DNA of 64,000 nucleotides from Bacillus kwashiorkori. Lineage in GTDB: Bacteria; Bacillota; Bacilli; Bacillales; Caldibacillaceae. Of this stretch, positions 27,879-36,568 are shown piece after piece. A program made the position numbers and the translations under genes. Under the pieces are notes generated by a model that was not told the origin of the DNA, searched no databases, and saw only the letters and a list, made by a program, of their open reading frames with translations. The stretch spans positions 702,233 to 766,232 of the forward strand of contig NZ_CTDX01000016.1 of assembly GCF_001375515.1 (NCBI RefSeq), written 5' to 3'. Position 1 is the first letter of the stretch. Each line of letters begins with the position of its first letter.

Positions 27879-28742
27879 ATGAGAAAAAAGTTCCATCCTA
27901 ACAATATTCCATTTAGCGTCTTAATAATAATCCATCTTATTTTACTGTTTTTTACTATGAAGAAAAAAAAGGCAGAGAAGAAGGCGTTATTTATTTTACT
28001 CATCGCTAATACAGGTTTATGTTATTTGTTTGAATTTGTCGTATTGAATATATTCAAAGGATATAAATATAAGCCGAAGTTTTTTCGTAAAAAAGAAATT
28101 GACAACGTCGCGGGGGCAATTTTATCACAAGCAGTTTTCATCCCAATCATTACAATCATTAATACTGCCTTCCAGTTTAATTGGAAAGGGAAACTATTTT
28201 TAAGTGGAATTTATAGTGGAATTGAATTACTTTTTTTAAAGTTGAAAGTGTATGCACATCATTGGTGGAAAGTAATTTATACGTTTTCACTTTTGCCAGC
28301 AATATTTTATATTAGTGATTTTTTTTATCGAGCGTTGAAAAAGGGAAACAAACCAATCATGGTTGCGACATTATTATTAAGCATCATTTTCAGAGGGGCC
28401 AACCTGCTTTTTATATTTGCTCTTGTTAAAAAATTCCGTTTTGGCTTTGGAAAAAAGCATAATCTTCAAGAGCATTTTAAAGTTGGACCGCTTTATTCCT
28501 TTTTCCTAGCTGGGGTAACTACATTTTCACTAGTTTTATTTGGAAATAAAAAAGGGGGAATAATAGTAGTTGCCTTAGCAAACTTGCTTGACTATTTCTT
28601 ACAAAAAACTTCGATTGTAAAAGGAAAATTCCATGATTTTATGTTAAATAACGCGATCCATATTTCCATGTTAGGGTCAACAATTGCATATAAAAAATTA
28701 ATGGAAGATGCTTTCGGGAAATTCGGCTTCAGTAAGAAATGA
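27879..28742 (+). CDS. Multi-pass membrane protein of unknown function
   Basis: A 287-residue, very hydrophobic and basic protein with seven or eight predicted helices; I do not recognise the family. Visible marks are KPKFFRKKEIDNVAGAIL near residue 70, AHHWWKVIYTFS near 128 and a Lys-rich C-terminus. GGAAAGTAGG precedes the ATG. It follows the XdhC-like gene by 83 bases on the same strand, so the two may be co-transcribed. No enzymatic motif is evident. Confidence 0.65.
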   Translation: MRKKFHPNNIPFSVLIIIHLILLFFTMKKKKAEKKALFILLIANTGLCYLFEFVVLNIFKGYKYKPKFFRKKEIDNVAGAILSQAVFIPIITIINTAFQFNWKGKLFLSGIYSGIELLFLKLKVYAHHWWKVIYTFSLLPAIFYISDFFYRALKKGNKPIMVATLLLSIIFRGANLLFIFALVKKFRFGFGKKHNLQEHFKVGPLYSFFLAGVTTFSLVLFGNKKGGIIVVALANLLDYFLQKTSIVKGKFHDFMLNNAIHISMLGSTIAYKKLMEDAFGKFGFSKK

Positions 28743-28929
28743 AAATTTATTAAAAAAAGGAGATTAAAGATTATATTAAAATAATAATTAAAGGCATTTT
28801 CAATTTTGCCTTTTCTTTTTATTTTCCGATAATAAAAAGAGGGTTGTCTAATAAAAAATATCATGTTATTCTAGTTAACGTACTAAAAACCTATATATTT
28901 TCTCTACTTGTCATTGTAACTAAAATTGT

Positions 28930-28958
28930 TTGACTAATTCAAAAACATAATATATGCT
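28930..28958 (+). promoter_or_regulatory. Candidate sigma-A promoter of dtpT
   Basis: TTGACT (28930-28935) and TATGCT (28953-28958) are separated by 17 bases, about 80 bp before the dtpT start. No CodY-like box was recognised nearby. Confidence 0.55.
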
Positions 28959-29038
28959 AAAAAACATTAACATAGTTAGGTGACAATCCATACTTTTAAT
29001 TATATCAATATAATATTTTTTAGTTTTAGGAGGCTATT

Positions 29039-30430
29039 ATGAGTTCAACTACGATCCAACAACACGAACAAGAAAAAGTCGGAATATTTTCTCATCCGAA
29101 AGGGTTATATTTATTATTCCTTACTGAAATGTGGGAAAGATTTAGCTACTATGGTATGCGTGCCATTTTAGTTTTATATTTAACTACTTCGCTTGTTAGT
29201 GGCGGATTAGGAATGAGTACATCACAAGCTACCATGTTATATGGATTATTTACAGGTACTGTTTATTTTACTCCTCTAATTGGTGGATACTTGTCCGATC
29301 GCTTTTTAGGGCAACGTTTAGCAATCACTATCGGTGGGGTTACAATGGCACTTGGAAACATTGTGCTTTTTGCAATTAATTCCCAAGTAGGATTATATAT
29401 CGGATTAATTTTCTTAATTATCGGTAATGGATTTTTTAAACCAAATATTTCAACCATTGTAGGTCACTTATATGAACCAAATGATCGCCGTCGCGATGCG
29501 GCTTTTACGATTTTTTACATGGGTGTCAATGTCGGGGCATTTCTTGCTCCATTAGTAATAGGGTTTTTAGCAGAAGATTATTTCAAAACAACATTTAACG
29601 GGGTTGTACAATACGGATTTAAATATGGATTTTTAGCTTCAGCTATCGGGATGATTATCGGACAATTGTTATTTAACTTACTTGGCAATCGTTATTTAGG
29701 AGAAATCGGTAAAAAACCAGAAGGTAAACCTCAAGTTAATGCTGATGGTACAAAAGTAAAAGCTCCTCCATTAACAGCACAAGAGAAAAAACGTACATTA
29801 GTTATCTTTATTTTAGCGGCATTTGTTGTATTTTTCTGGGCTGGTTTTGAACAAGCTGGTACATCATTAACAATATATACGAGAGATTTCGTAGATCGAT
29901 CAGTTTTTGGTTATGAAGTTCCAACTTCTTGGTTCCAATCCATCAATCCAGTATTTATCGTATTACTTGCACCTTTAATGTCTGCTCTATGGATTAAATT
30001 GTCTTATTCAAAACGTGGTGATTTACCAGTACCAACAAAAATGGCTTTTGGGATGGTGTTCCTTGGCTTAGGATTTTTACTTCTTACCCTTGCCGTTATG
30101 AAAACTGGTAGTGACCCAGAAAATATTGCTCAAAAAGCAAATATTATGTTCATTATCGGTACTTACTTACTTCACACTTTAGGTGAGTTAATGTTATCAC
30201 CAGTTGGATTATCAATGGTAAGTAGACTTGCACCAATCAAGTTTGCATCTTTATTAATGGCTGTTTGGACGGCTAGTTCCGCGGTGGCCAACTATTTAGC
30301 AGGTTATTTAGCAACATTTACTGCAACATTAGGTTATTTAGAATTATATACAGTAATTGGAATTGCTGTCATTGTTTTAGGTATCGTATTATTATTGCTT
30401 TCCAAAAAAATTACAAAAATGATGGCATAA
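29039..30430 (+). CDS. dtpT: Di-/tripeptide:proton symporter (POT family)
   Basis: A 463-residue, 14-helix proton-dependent oligopeptide transporter. The family motif ERFSYYGMRAILVLYL is at residues 33-48, and GNGFFKPNISTIVGHLY plus FYMGVNVGAFLAPLV match the PTR2 signature. A hydrophilic GKKPEGKPQVNADGTK loop precedes the bacterial-specific helices. Takes up di- and tripeptides for nutrition. TTAGGAGGC precedes the ATG. Monocistronic, between its own promoter and a long terminator. Confidence 0.95.
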   Translation: MSSTTIQQHEQEKVGIFSHPKGLYLLFLTEMWERFSYYGMRAILVLYLTTSLVSGGLGMSTSQATMLYGLFTGTVYFTPLIGGYLSDRFLGQRLAITIGGVTMALGNIVLFAINSQVGLYIGLIFLIIGNGFFKPNISTIVGHLYEPNDRRRDAAFTIFYMGVNVGAFLAPLVIGFLAEDYFKTTFNGVVQYGFKYGFLASAIGMIIGQLLFNLLGNRYLGEIGKKPEGKPQVNADGTKVKAPPLTAQEKKRTLVIFILAAFVVFFWAGFEQAGTSLTIYTRDFVDRSVFGYEVPTSWFQSINPVFIVLLAPLMSALWIKLSYSKRGDLPVPTKMAFGMVFLGLGFLLLTLAVMKTGSDPENIAQKANIMFIIGTYLLHTLGELMLSPVGLSMVSRLAPIKFASLLMAVWTASSAVANYLAGYLATFTATLGYLELYTVIGIAVIVLGIVLLLLSKKITKMMA

Positions 30431-30460
30431 AATATATAATAGGCATTTGATTAAAATGTT

Positions 30461-30535
30461 AGGGCTGTTTAAAAAGTATTTCCTATGAAGATTGCGAATT
30501 TTTCTTAGGAAAAAAACTTTTTAACAGCCCTTTTT
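30461..30535 (+). terminator. Terminator of dtpT
   Basis: A long stem: AGGGCTGTTTAAAAAGT (30461-30477) pairs with ACTTTTTAACAGCCC (ending at 30530) with one bulge, and inner TCCTA/TAGGA. Followed by TTTTT. Confidence 0.9.
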
Positions 30536-30551
30536 CATTTAACACCTAGTT

Positions 30552-30731
30552 TTATCCCTCTTTTAATTCGGATATATCCACCACCGTTCTTTCTTCCAAC
30601 GGTCCACGTAAATGCACTGTTGCAGTTGCTCCGTCTTCGTTAAGTTTGTCAATCCAAACAGATACACCATTATAAGTAACATTCACTTCTCCTGAAGAAG
30701 ATAAGATTTGTTTCAATCGTAATGGATCCAT
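30552..30731 (-). CDS. sspH: Small acid-soluble spore protein, H type
   Basis: A 59-residue protein read as MDPLRLKQILSSSGEVNVTY ... VWIDKLNEDGATATVHLRG ... VDISELKEG. The succession of a short N-terminal helix, NVTYNGVSVWI, and the late VDISEL segment matches the SspH family of minor SASPs (B. subtilis SspH also has 59 residues). AGGAGTTG lies before the ATG. Such genes are normally forespore-expressed under sigma-G; I could not identify a convincing sigma-G promoter. It converges on dtpT. Confidence 0.82.
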   Translation of the reverse strand: MDPLRLKQILSSSGEVNVTYNGVSVWIDKLNEDGATATVHLRGPLEERTVVDISELKEG

Positions 30732-30906
30732 TTTATCAACTCCTTATTCATAGTCGTTTGTATTTTCTGCAGACAGTCTAGAACTATTCTTTAGAACAAA
30801 ATATTTATTAAACGGAACTCATACGAATGTCATGTATCATAAAAATTTGTTATGATAATGAAAGATATTTCGTAAGACTAAGAAAATATAAAATGGGGGA
30901 GGATGC

Positions 30907-32637
30907 ATGCATTCAATTTTTACTATTTTAAATCGCTATAAATTTATCATAATATTTGCCTGGCTATTCATGTTAATCGAATTGACAGTTGAACTCATAT
31001 CTCCATTAATAATGGCAAAAATTATTGACGAAGGTATTATAGGGAAGGACATGAATGAGGTAATCATATGGGGAAGTGTACTAATAGGCTTAAGTTTGTT
31101 AGCCTTTGCATCGGGGATTACTAATTCTTTTTTAGCGGCTCGTGTTAGCCAAGGATTTGGCTTTGATATCCGAAAAGCACTTTTTCATAAAGTTCAGTAT
31201 TTATCCTACGATAAATTAAATTATTTCCCGACTTCTAGTTTAATTATTCGATTAACAAACGATGTAACTCAAATTCAAAATACTGTGTTCATGAGTTTAA
31301 GAATTGCCTTGCGAGCACCATTACTTGTTATATTTGGAACGGTTATGGCGATGTTTGTATCAATTAAATTATCTTTACCACTAATTATTTCGATACCTTT
31401 TTTAGTAGCTTTTTTAATTTGGATGATGAGAAAGGGATTTCACCTTTTTCAATTAGTACAAAAACAATTAGATAAAGTCAATAACGTAATGCGAGAAAAT
31501 TTACTAGCCATAAGACTAATTAAAGCTTTTTCGCGAAAATCATTTGAGTCGAAACGCTTTACCAATGTTAACGAACAGTTAATGGGACAAACAATGAAAG
31601 CTTTACGTTTTATTGAGGTAGGCGCACCAACTTTATTGTTTTTTATGAACTTAACCATTATCTTTGTACTTTGGTTCGGTGGACAAGAAATCGGTAACGC
31701 AAATATTGAAGCAGGTAAAGTTGTGGCGATTGTCAACTATGGAACACGAATTACTGGGGCATTATCGATGTTAACTTGGATTATTATGGCTTTTTCTCGT
31801 GCAAAAGCATCTGCAAATCGTGTTCACGAACTATTAGAAATGGAAGAAGAAAAAACGAATGGGAAAAAAATGTCGATTACAAAGGGAACAATTGATTTTC
31901 ATAATGTTTCCTTTCAATATAGTCAAAGTGAAATTTCTATTTTAAAAGATATTTCATTTTCGATACGTGGTGGGAAAACAGTCGCTATTATCGGTGCGAC
32001 CGGGGCTGGAAAAACGTCATTAATTCAATTAATTTTACGTCTTTTCGAACCGACAAAGGGAGAAATTCATATTGACGGTTATAAATTACAAAATATACCA
32101 CTTCCATCATTACGTCAGCAGATAGGTTATGTTCCTCAAGAAACATTTTTATTTACAGGAACTATTAAGGAAAACATTGCTTTTGGAAATCGAAATGCTT
32201 CGATGAAGGATATTGAAACAGCAGCAAAAGCGGCACAAATCCATGATGCAATTATTCAATTTCCTAACGGATATCATACAATAGTAGGGCAGAGAGGAAT
32301 AAATTTATCTGGTGGACAAAAGCAACGGCTAACTATTGCAAGAGCCTTAGTTCGAAAACCGAAAATTCTTCTATTAGATGATTGTACGAGTGCACTTGAC
32401 TTACAGACGGAAAAGAATTTACTACGATCGATAGAAGATTTTCAATGCACCATTTTTATGATTACCCAAAAAATTTCCACAGCAATAAATGCAGACTTCA
32501 TTTTACTACTCGATGAAGGAAGATTAATTGCAAAAGGAACACATGACGAGTTGTTAGAATCTTCAATCCTCTATCGAAAAATTGTTAAATCACAAGCGAA
32601 GAAAGGGGGATTGATAGTTAATGAGACCGATGCATAG
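30907..32637 (+). CDS. ABC exporter half-transporter, degenerate-site subunit (YfiB-like)
   Basis: A 576-residue half-transporter: six transmembrane helices (residues 1-300) and a nucleotide-binding domain (about 330-560). Walker A is GATGAGKTS and the signature LSGGQKQR is canonical, but Walker B ends LLLDD with Asp in place of the catalytic Glu, and the H-loop reads MITQKIS with Gln in place of His. These changes mark the subunit whose own ATP site is degenerate in heterodimeric exporters such as TM287/288. GGGGGAGG precedes the ATG. It overlaps the next gene by 17 bases. Similar in size and order to B. subtilis YfiB. Confidence 0.85.
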   Translation: MHSIFTILNRYKFIIIFAWLFMLIELTVELISPLIMAKIIDEGIIGKDMNEVIIWGSVLIGLSLLAFASGITNSFLAARVSQGFGFDIRKALFHKVQYLSYDKLNYFPTSSLIIRLTNDVTQIQNTVFMSLRIALRAPLLVIFGTVMAMFVSIKLSLPLIISIPFLVAFLIWMMRKGFHLFQLVQKQLDKVNNVMRENLLAIRLIKAFSRKSFESKRFTNVNEQLMGQTMKALRFIEVGAPTLLFFMNLTIIFVLWFGGQEIGNANIEAGKVVAIVNYGTRITGALSMLTWIIMAFSRAKASANRVHELLEMEEEKTNGKKMSITKGTIDFHNVSFQYSQSEISILKDISFSIRGGKTVAIIGATGAGKTSLIQLILRLFEPTKGEIHIDGYKLQNIPLPSLRQQIGYVPQETFLFTGTIKENIAFGNRNASMKDIETAAKAAQIHDAIIQFPNGYHTIVGQRGINLSGGQKQRLTIARALVRKPKILLLDDCTSALDLQTEKNLLRSIEDFQCTIFMITQKISTAINADFILLLDEGRLIAKGTHDELLESSILYRKIVKSQAKKGGLIVNETDA

Positions 32638-34405
32638 AAATATTACTAACGAAACTAGTCAACAGCTACCATCTAATCGTTGGAAAACGATAAAACGGTT
32701 ATTAGAAGAATTGCACGAAAATAAAGGAATCTTGTATATCGTTCTATTAATCGTACTCATCAATGCGGCACTTGGAATTGCGGGACCTTTTTTAATTGGT
32801 GTTGCAATTGACCAATTTATTTACGAGGAAAGAACAACGAAATTTATTTATATAGTAATAGGTTTATTGATCGTTTATTTTTTATATTCTTTAACAAGTT
32901 TCTTACAAAATTATTGGATGATTGGAATTGCACAAAATACTGTTTTCTCAATGAGAACGAAATTATTCACTCATTTACAAGGATTACCAATTTCTTTTTT
33001 TGATAAAAGACAACATGGAGAATTAATGAGCAGAATAACGAATGATATGGATAATGTTAGTTCTACCTTAAACAGTGCGGTTATTCAACTATTTCTTAGT
33101 ACTTTAACGTTAGTAGGCACGATTGCGATGATGCTCATTTTAAGTCCAGTTTTAACGGTAATAACATTAATCATTGTTCCCTTAATGTTTTATGGAATGA
33201 AGTGGATAACAAATCGTACTAGCCGCTTATTTAAAGAACAACAAAAATATTTAGGGGAATTAAATGGGCATATTGAAGAATCGGTTTCAGGGCAAAAAAT
33301 AATCAAAGTCTTCTCACAAGAAGAAGTAATAATAGACGATTTTTTAGTAAAAAGTGAAAAGTTGAAACAAGCAGGCTATTGGGCACAAACGTACTCAGGC
33401 TTTATACCAAAGTTAATGAATATGTTAAATAATTTAAGTTTTGCACTAATCGCGTTTATTGGGGGTATTTTTGCACTAAATGGTTACATAACAGTTGGAG
33501 TGATGATAACTTTTACGGAGTATGCAAGACAGTTTACACGTCCATTAAATGATTTGGCAAATCAATTTAATACTTTATTGTCAGCAGTTGCTGGTGCAGA
33601 AAGAGTTTTTGATTTACTTGATTTGGAGCAAGAAGAAAGTGACGAAAAATATGCTAAACAGTTACTAAATATAAATGGAGCAGTTGAATTTTCTCATGTC
33701 AGTTTTTCTTATGAAAAGGCCGGCAATACGATAAATGATGTCAGTTTTCAAGTGAATCATGGTGAAGTGCTTGCAATTGTAGGACCAACTGGGGCTGGAA
33801 AGACAACGATTATTAATTTATTATCACGGTTTTATGATTGTGATCAAGGAGTGATTCGGATTGACGGAACGGATATAAAAAAAATGACGAGAAGTAGTTT
33901 GCGCTCCAATATGGCTTTTGTCCTACAAGATGTATTTTTATTTGAAGGAACTATTCGGGAAAATATTCGTTACGGACGATTAAACGCTACAGATGAAGAA
34001 GTAATTATTGCGGCTAAACGAGCGAATGCGCATCGGTTTATTACGAGACTCCCTGACGGCTATGATACAGTGTTACAACAAGATGGTTCCGGAATTAGTC
34101 AAGGCCAGAAACAATTATTGTCCATTGCAAGAGCGATATTGCGGGATCCGCAAATTTTAATTTTAGATGAAGCAACTAGCAATATCGACACGGTGACCGA
34201 AGTGCATATACAAGAAGCGCTGCAACAATTGATGAAGGGCAGGACCACTTTTGTGATTGCCCATCGACTCAATACAATTCAACACGCTGATAAAATTTTA
34301 GTATTAAATAAAGGAACAATCGTAGAAATGGGAACTCATGAACAACTTTTACAGAGAAATGGCTTTTATTGTCAATTATATAAAAATAAACATAGCGTTA
34401 TATGA
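32621..34405 (+). CDS. ABC exporter half-transporter, catalytic-site subunit (YfiC-like)
   Basis: The 594-residue partner of the preceding gene. Walker A GPTGAGKTT, Walker B LILDEATS (Glu present) and H-loop VIAHRLN are intact, while the signature is altered to ISQGQKQ. This is the exact complement of the partner's changes: one good composite ATP site and one degenerate site. Together the two should form a multidrug or lipid-like exporter; the substrate is unknown. A fresh promoter for the next operon starts 27 bases after the stop. Confidence 0.86.
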   Translation: MRPMHRNITNETSQQLPSNRWKTIKRLLEELHENKGILYIVLLIVLINAALGIAGPFLIGVAIDQFIYEERTTKFIYIVIGLLIVYFLYSLTSFLQNYWMIGIAQNTVFSMRTKLFTHLQGLPISFFDKRQHGELMSRITNDMDNVSSTLNSAVIQLFLSTLTLVGTIAMMLILSPVLTVITLIIVPLMFYGMKWITNRTSRLFKEQQKYLGELNGHIEESVSGQKIIKVFSQEEVIIDDFLVKSEKLKQAGYWAQTYSGFIPKLMNMLNNLSFALIAFIGGIFALNGYITVGVMITFTEYARQFTRPLNDLANQFNTLLSAVAGAERVFDLLDLEQEESDEKYAKQLLNINGAVEFSHVSFSYEKAGNTINDVSFQVNHGEVLAIVGPTGAGKTTIINLLSRFYDCDQGVIRIDGTDIKKMTRSSLRSNMAFVLQDVFLFEGTIRENIRYGRLNATDEEVIIAAKRANAHRFITRLPDGYDTVLQQDGSGISQGQKQLLSIARAILRDPQILILDEATSNIDTVTEVHIQEALQQLMKGRTTFVIAHRLNTIQHADKILVLNKGTIVEMGTHEQLLQRNGFYCQLYKNKHSVI

Positions 34406-34431
34406 AATTTTAAAAAATTATCAAAAAAGTA

Positions 34432-34461
34432 TTGACACTATTTTGTGAGAAATGGTATGAT
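34432..34461 (+). promoter_or_regulatory. Sigma-A promoter of the bmr leader
   Basis: A consensus -35 TTGACA (34432-34437) and near-consensus -10 TATGAT (34456-34461) with an 18-base spacer. Transcription would start near 34468, about 40 bases before the leader peptide. Confidence 0.85.
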
Positions 34462-34507
34462 TTTTAATGGTGAAATTATTATTAAAATTAGAAGGGAGGT
34501 TATGACC

Positions 34508-34585
34508 ATGATGACAATGCAATTCAATGACATTCAACAACATATAATATTAGGTCATAGCTTGCCTTTTATTGTCATTTTTTGA
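34508..34585 (+). CDS. Leader peptide of the bmrCD attenuator
   Basis: A 25-residue peptide, MMTMQFNDIQQHIILGHSLP then FIVIF, with a strong ribosome binding site AAGGGAGGT at 34492-34500. An in-frame ATG at 34502 is too close to that site. The stop lies in a U-rich stretch, and the codons for His-Ser-Leu-Pro cover a TAGCTTGC copy (34558-34565) that can pair with 34610-34617. It is not conserved-looking as a functional protein; the likely role is to sense ribosome stalling, comparable to bmrB before B. subtilis bmrCD. The mechanism is inferred from layout. Confidence 0.75.
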   Translation: MMTMQFNDIQQHIILGHSLPFIVIF

Positions 34586-34609
34586 CATAAACTTTTGTTT
34601 TCCAAGAGT

Positions 34610-34685
34610 GCAAGCTAATGATTTAGCTTGCGTCTTCTACTTGAGACACCGTACGCTCATGTAATGACGTACCGTGTCTTTTTTT
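34610..34685 (+). promoter_or_regulatory. Attenuator: anti-arm hairpin plus intrinsic terminator
   Basis: Hairpin 1: GCAAGCTAA (34610-34618) / TTAGCTTGC (34623-34631), perfect 9 bp. Hairpin 2: AGACACCGTACG (34644-34655) / CGTACCGTGTCT (34668-34679), 11 of 12 pairs plus inner TCAT/ATGA, then a U-run to 34685: a typical terminator before the exporter genes. The left arm of hairpin 1 can instead pair with 34558-34565 in the leader ORF, and 34572-34584 is fully complementary to 34691-34703, giving alternative folds controlled by ribosome position. Confidence 0.8.
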
Positions 34686-34726
34686 GTTGCCAAAAAATGA
34701 CAAAAAAATGAAAAGGAGGAGTTATT

Positions 34727-34780
34727 ATGTATGAACTATCATTAATAATTATGAAAATTTTGGAGAAAGAAAGCGGGTAG
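34727..34780 (+). CDS. Second small upstream ORF before bmrC
   Basis: A 17-codon ORF, MYELSLIIMKILEKESG, with a full AAAAGGAGG site (34711-34719) seven bases before the ATG. It ends 33 bases before bmrC, past the terminator, so it is translated only in read-through RNA. It may keep ribosomes on the message. It could also be a fortuitous ORF. Confidence 0.45.
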   Translation: MYELSLIIMKILEKESG

Positions 34781-34813
34781 TAAATTTTTCTTTAAACAAA
34801 GGAGTGTAATAAC

Positions 34814-36568
34814 ATGTTTTCTGTTTTAAAAAAATTGAATTGGTTTTTCAAGCAACAATGGAAACGATATACAATTGCGATACTTTTGTTGATTTTCGCA
34901 AATATATTTGAGATTATTCCACCGTTAATCATCGGTTCAGCAATCGATGCAATATTTCTTCGCTCGTTAACGATGACACTCTTGCTCCAATTTATCTTAA
35001 TATTATTTATTGGAGCAATTGTTAACTACACCATTACCTATTATTGGCAATATCAATTGTTTGGTGGAGCGTTTATCGTTGAGAAATCATTACGTTCTAA
35101 AATCATGAATCATTTGCTTAAAATGACACCAACCTTTTATGAGAAAAATCGTACCGGGGATTTGATGGCTAGAGCAACAAATGATTTAAAAGCTGTATCC
35201 GTAACGGCTGGGTTCGGAATATTAACGTTAATTGATTCTACCCTCTATATGTTAACGATTTTATTAACGATGGGGTTTCTCGTTTCATGGAAACTAACAT
35301 TGGCTGCTGTATTGCCATTGCCGCTTCTTGCTTTAGGAGCAAAGTATTTAGGAGATAAAATTCATAAATATTATACAGATGCACAAGATGCTTTTGGTGA
35401 TATGAATGATAGAGTTTTAGAAAACGTTGGCGGAATTAGAGTTGTTCGGGCATATAACCAAGAACGTGCTGTGGAAAATCAATTTTTCCAAATGACGGAA
35501 GCAGTGTTTCATAAAAATATGAAAGTGGAAAAAATTGATGCTTACTTTTATCCACTAGTCCGTACATTAACTGGTTTAAGTTATTGTATCGGGCTTGCAT
35601 ACGGTACTTTTTTAGTTTTCCAGCAACAAATTACGTTAGGGCAACTCGTCTCATTTAACGTGTATTTAGGTATGTTAACTTGGCCAATGTTTGCCATTGG
35701 AGAGTTAATAAATGTAATGCAAAGGGGGAATGCTTCGCTGGACCGTGTACAAGAAACTTTAGACTATAAGGAAGATGTGAGTAATCCTCCACATCCGAAG
35801 AAAACTCAAATATTAGAAAGCATTGAGTACGCAAACGTCCAATTTCAATATCCGTCTTCCTCTGTAGTAAATTTAAAAAATATTACGATTAAAATTAAAC
35901 AAGGAGACACCATTGGGATAGTCGGAAAAACTGGCAGTGGAAAAACAACCTTTATTAAACAATTATTAAAAGAATATCCAAAGGCAAAAGGGGAATTACT
36001 GTTAGCTGATACACCTATCGAACAACAAACGAACGAACATGTTCGCAGTTGGATCGGTTATGTCCCCCAAGACCAATTTCTATTCTCCCGATCGATTAAG
36101 GAAAATATTTTATTTGGGAATGAAAAAGCAACAGATAATGAGTTAGAGAATGCGATAAAGCTTGCAGCAATTGATCAAGATATCCATTTTTTACCTAACG
36201 GCTTACATACGCTAGTAGGAGAAAAAGGGGTAGCTTTATCAGGAGGTCAAAAGCAACGAATTTCTATTGCCCGTGCCTTAATAAAAGACCCGGAAGTTCT
36301 TATTCTTGATGATGCCTTGTCAGCTGTCGATGCGAAAACAGAGGCAAAAATAATCAAAAATTTAAAGAAAGCACGTTCAGGAAAAACGACAATCATTTGT
36401 ACCCACCGTCTTTCTGCTATCGAACATGCAAATTGGATCCTTGTTCTTGAAGATGGTGAAATTGTCGAAGAAGGAACTCATGAACAACTACTCCAAAAAA
36501 ATGGTTGGTATAAAGAACAATTTGATCGCCAACAACTATCAAAGAAAATGGAGCAGGGGGTGAATTAA
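34814..36568 (+). CDS. bmrC: Multidrug ABC exporter subunit BmrC
   Basis: A 584-residue half-transporter very similar, as recalled, to B. subtilis BmrC/YheI (585 aa), starting MFSVLKKLNWFF. Six helices, then a nucleotide-binding domain with Walker A GKTGSGKTT, signature LSGGQKQR, and Walker B LILDDALSAVD with Asp in place of Glu, so its own site is degenerate. The H-loop His (CTHRLS) is kept. AAAGGAGTG precedes the ATG. Pairs with BmrD (one-base overlap of stop and start) to form a multidrug exporter of the cytoplasmic membrane. Expression is probably controlled by the attenuator upstream. Confidence 0.94.
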   Translation: MFSVLKKLNWFFKQQWKRYTIAILLLIFANIFEIIPPLIIGSAIDAIFLRSLTMTLLLQFILILFIGAIVNYTITYYWQYQLFGGAFIVEKSLRSKIMNHLLKMTPTFYEKNRTGDLMARATNDLKAVSVTAGFGILTLIDSTLYMLTILLTMGFLVSWKLTLAAVLPLPLLALGAKYLGDKIHKYYTDAQDAFGDMNDRVLENVGGIRVVRAYNQERAVENQFFQMTEAVFHKNMKVEKIDAYFYPLVRTLTGLSYCIGLAYGTFLVFQQQITLGQLVSFNVYLGMLTWPMFAIGELINVMQRGNASLDRVQETLDYKEDVSNPPHPKKTQILESIEYANVQFQYPSSSVVNLKNITIKIKQGDTIGIVGKTGSGKTTFIKQLLKEYPKAKGELLLADTPIEQQTNEHVRSWIGYVPQDQFLFSRSIKENILFGNEKATDNELENAIKLAAIDQDIHFLPNGLHTLVGEKGVALSGGQKQRISIARALIKDPEVLILDDALSAVDAKTEAKIIKNLKKARSGKTTIICTHRLSAIEHANWILVLEDGEIVEEGTHEQLLQKNGWYKEQFDRQQLSKKMEQGVN

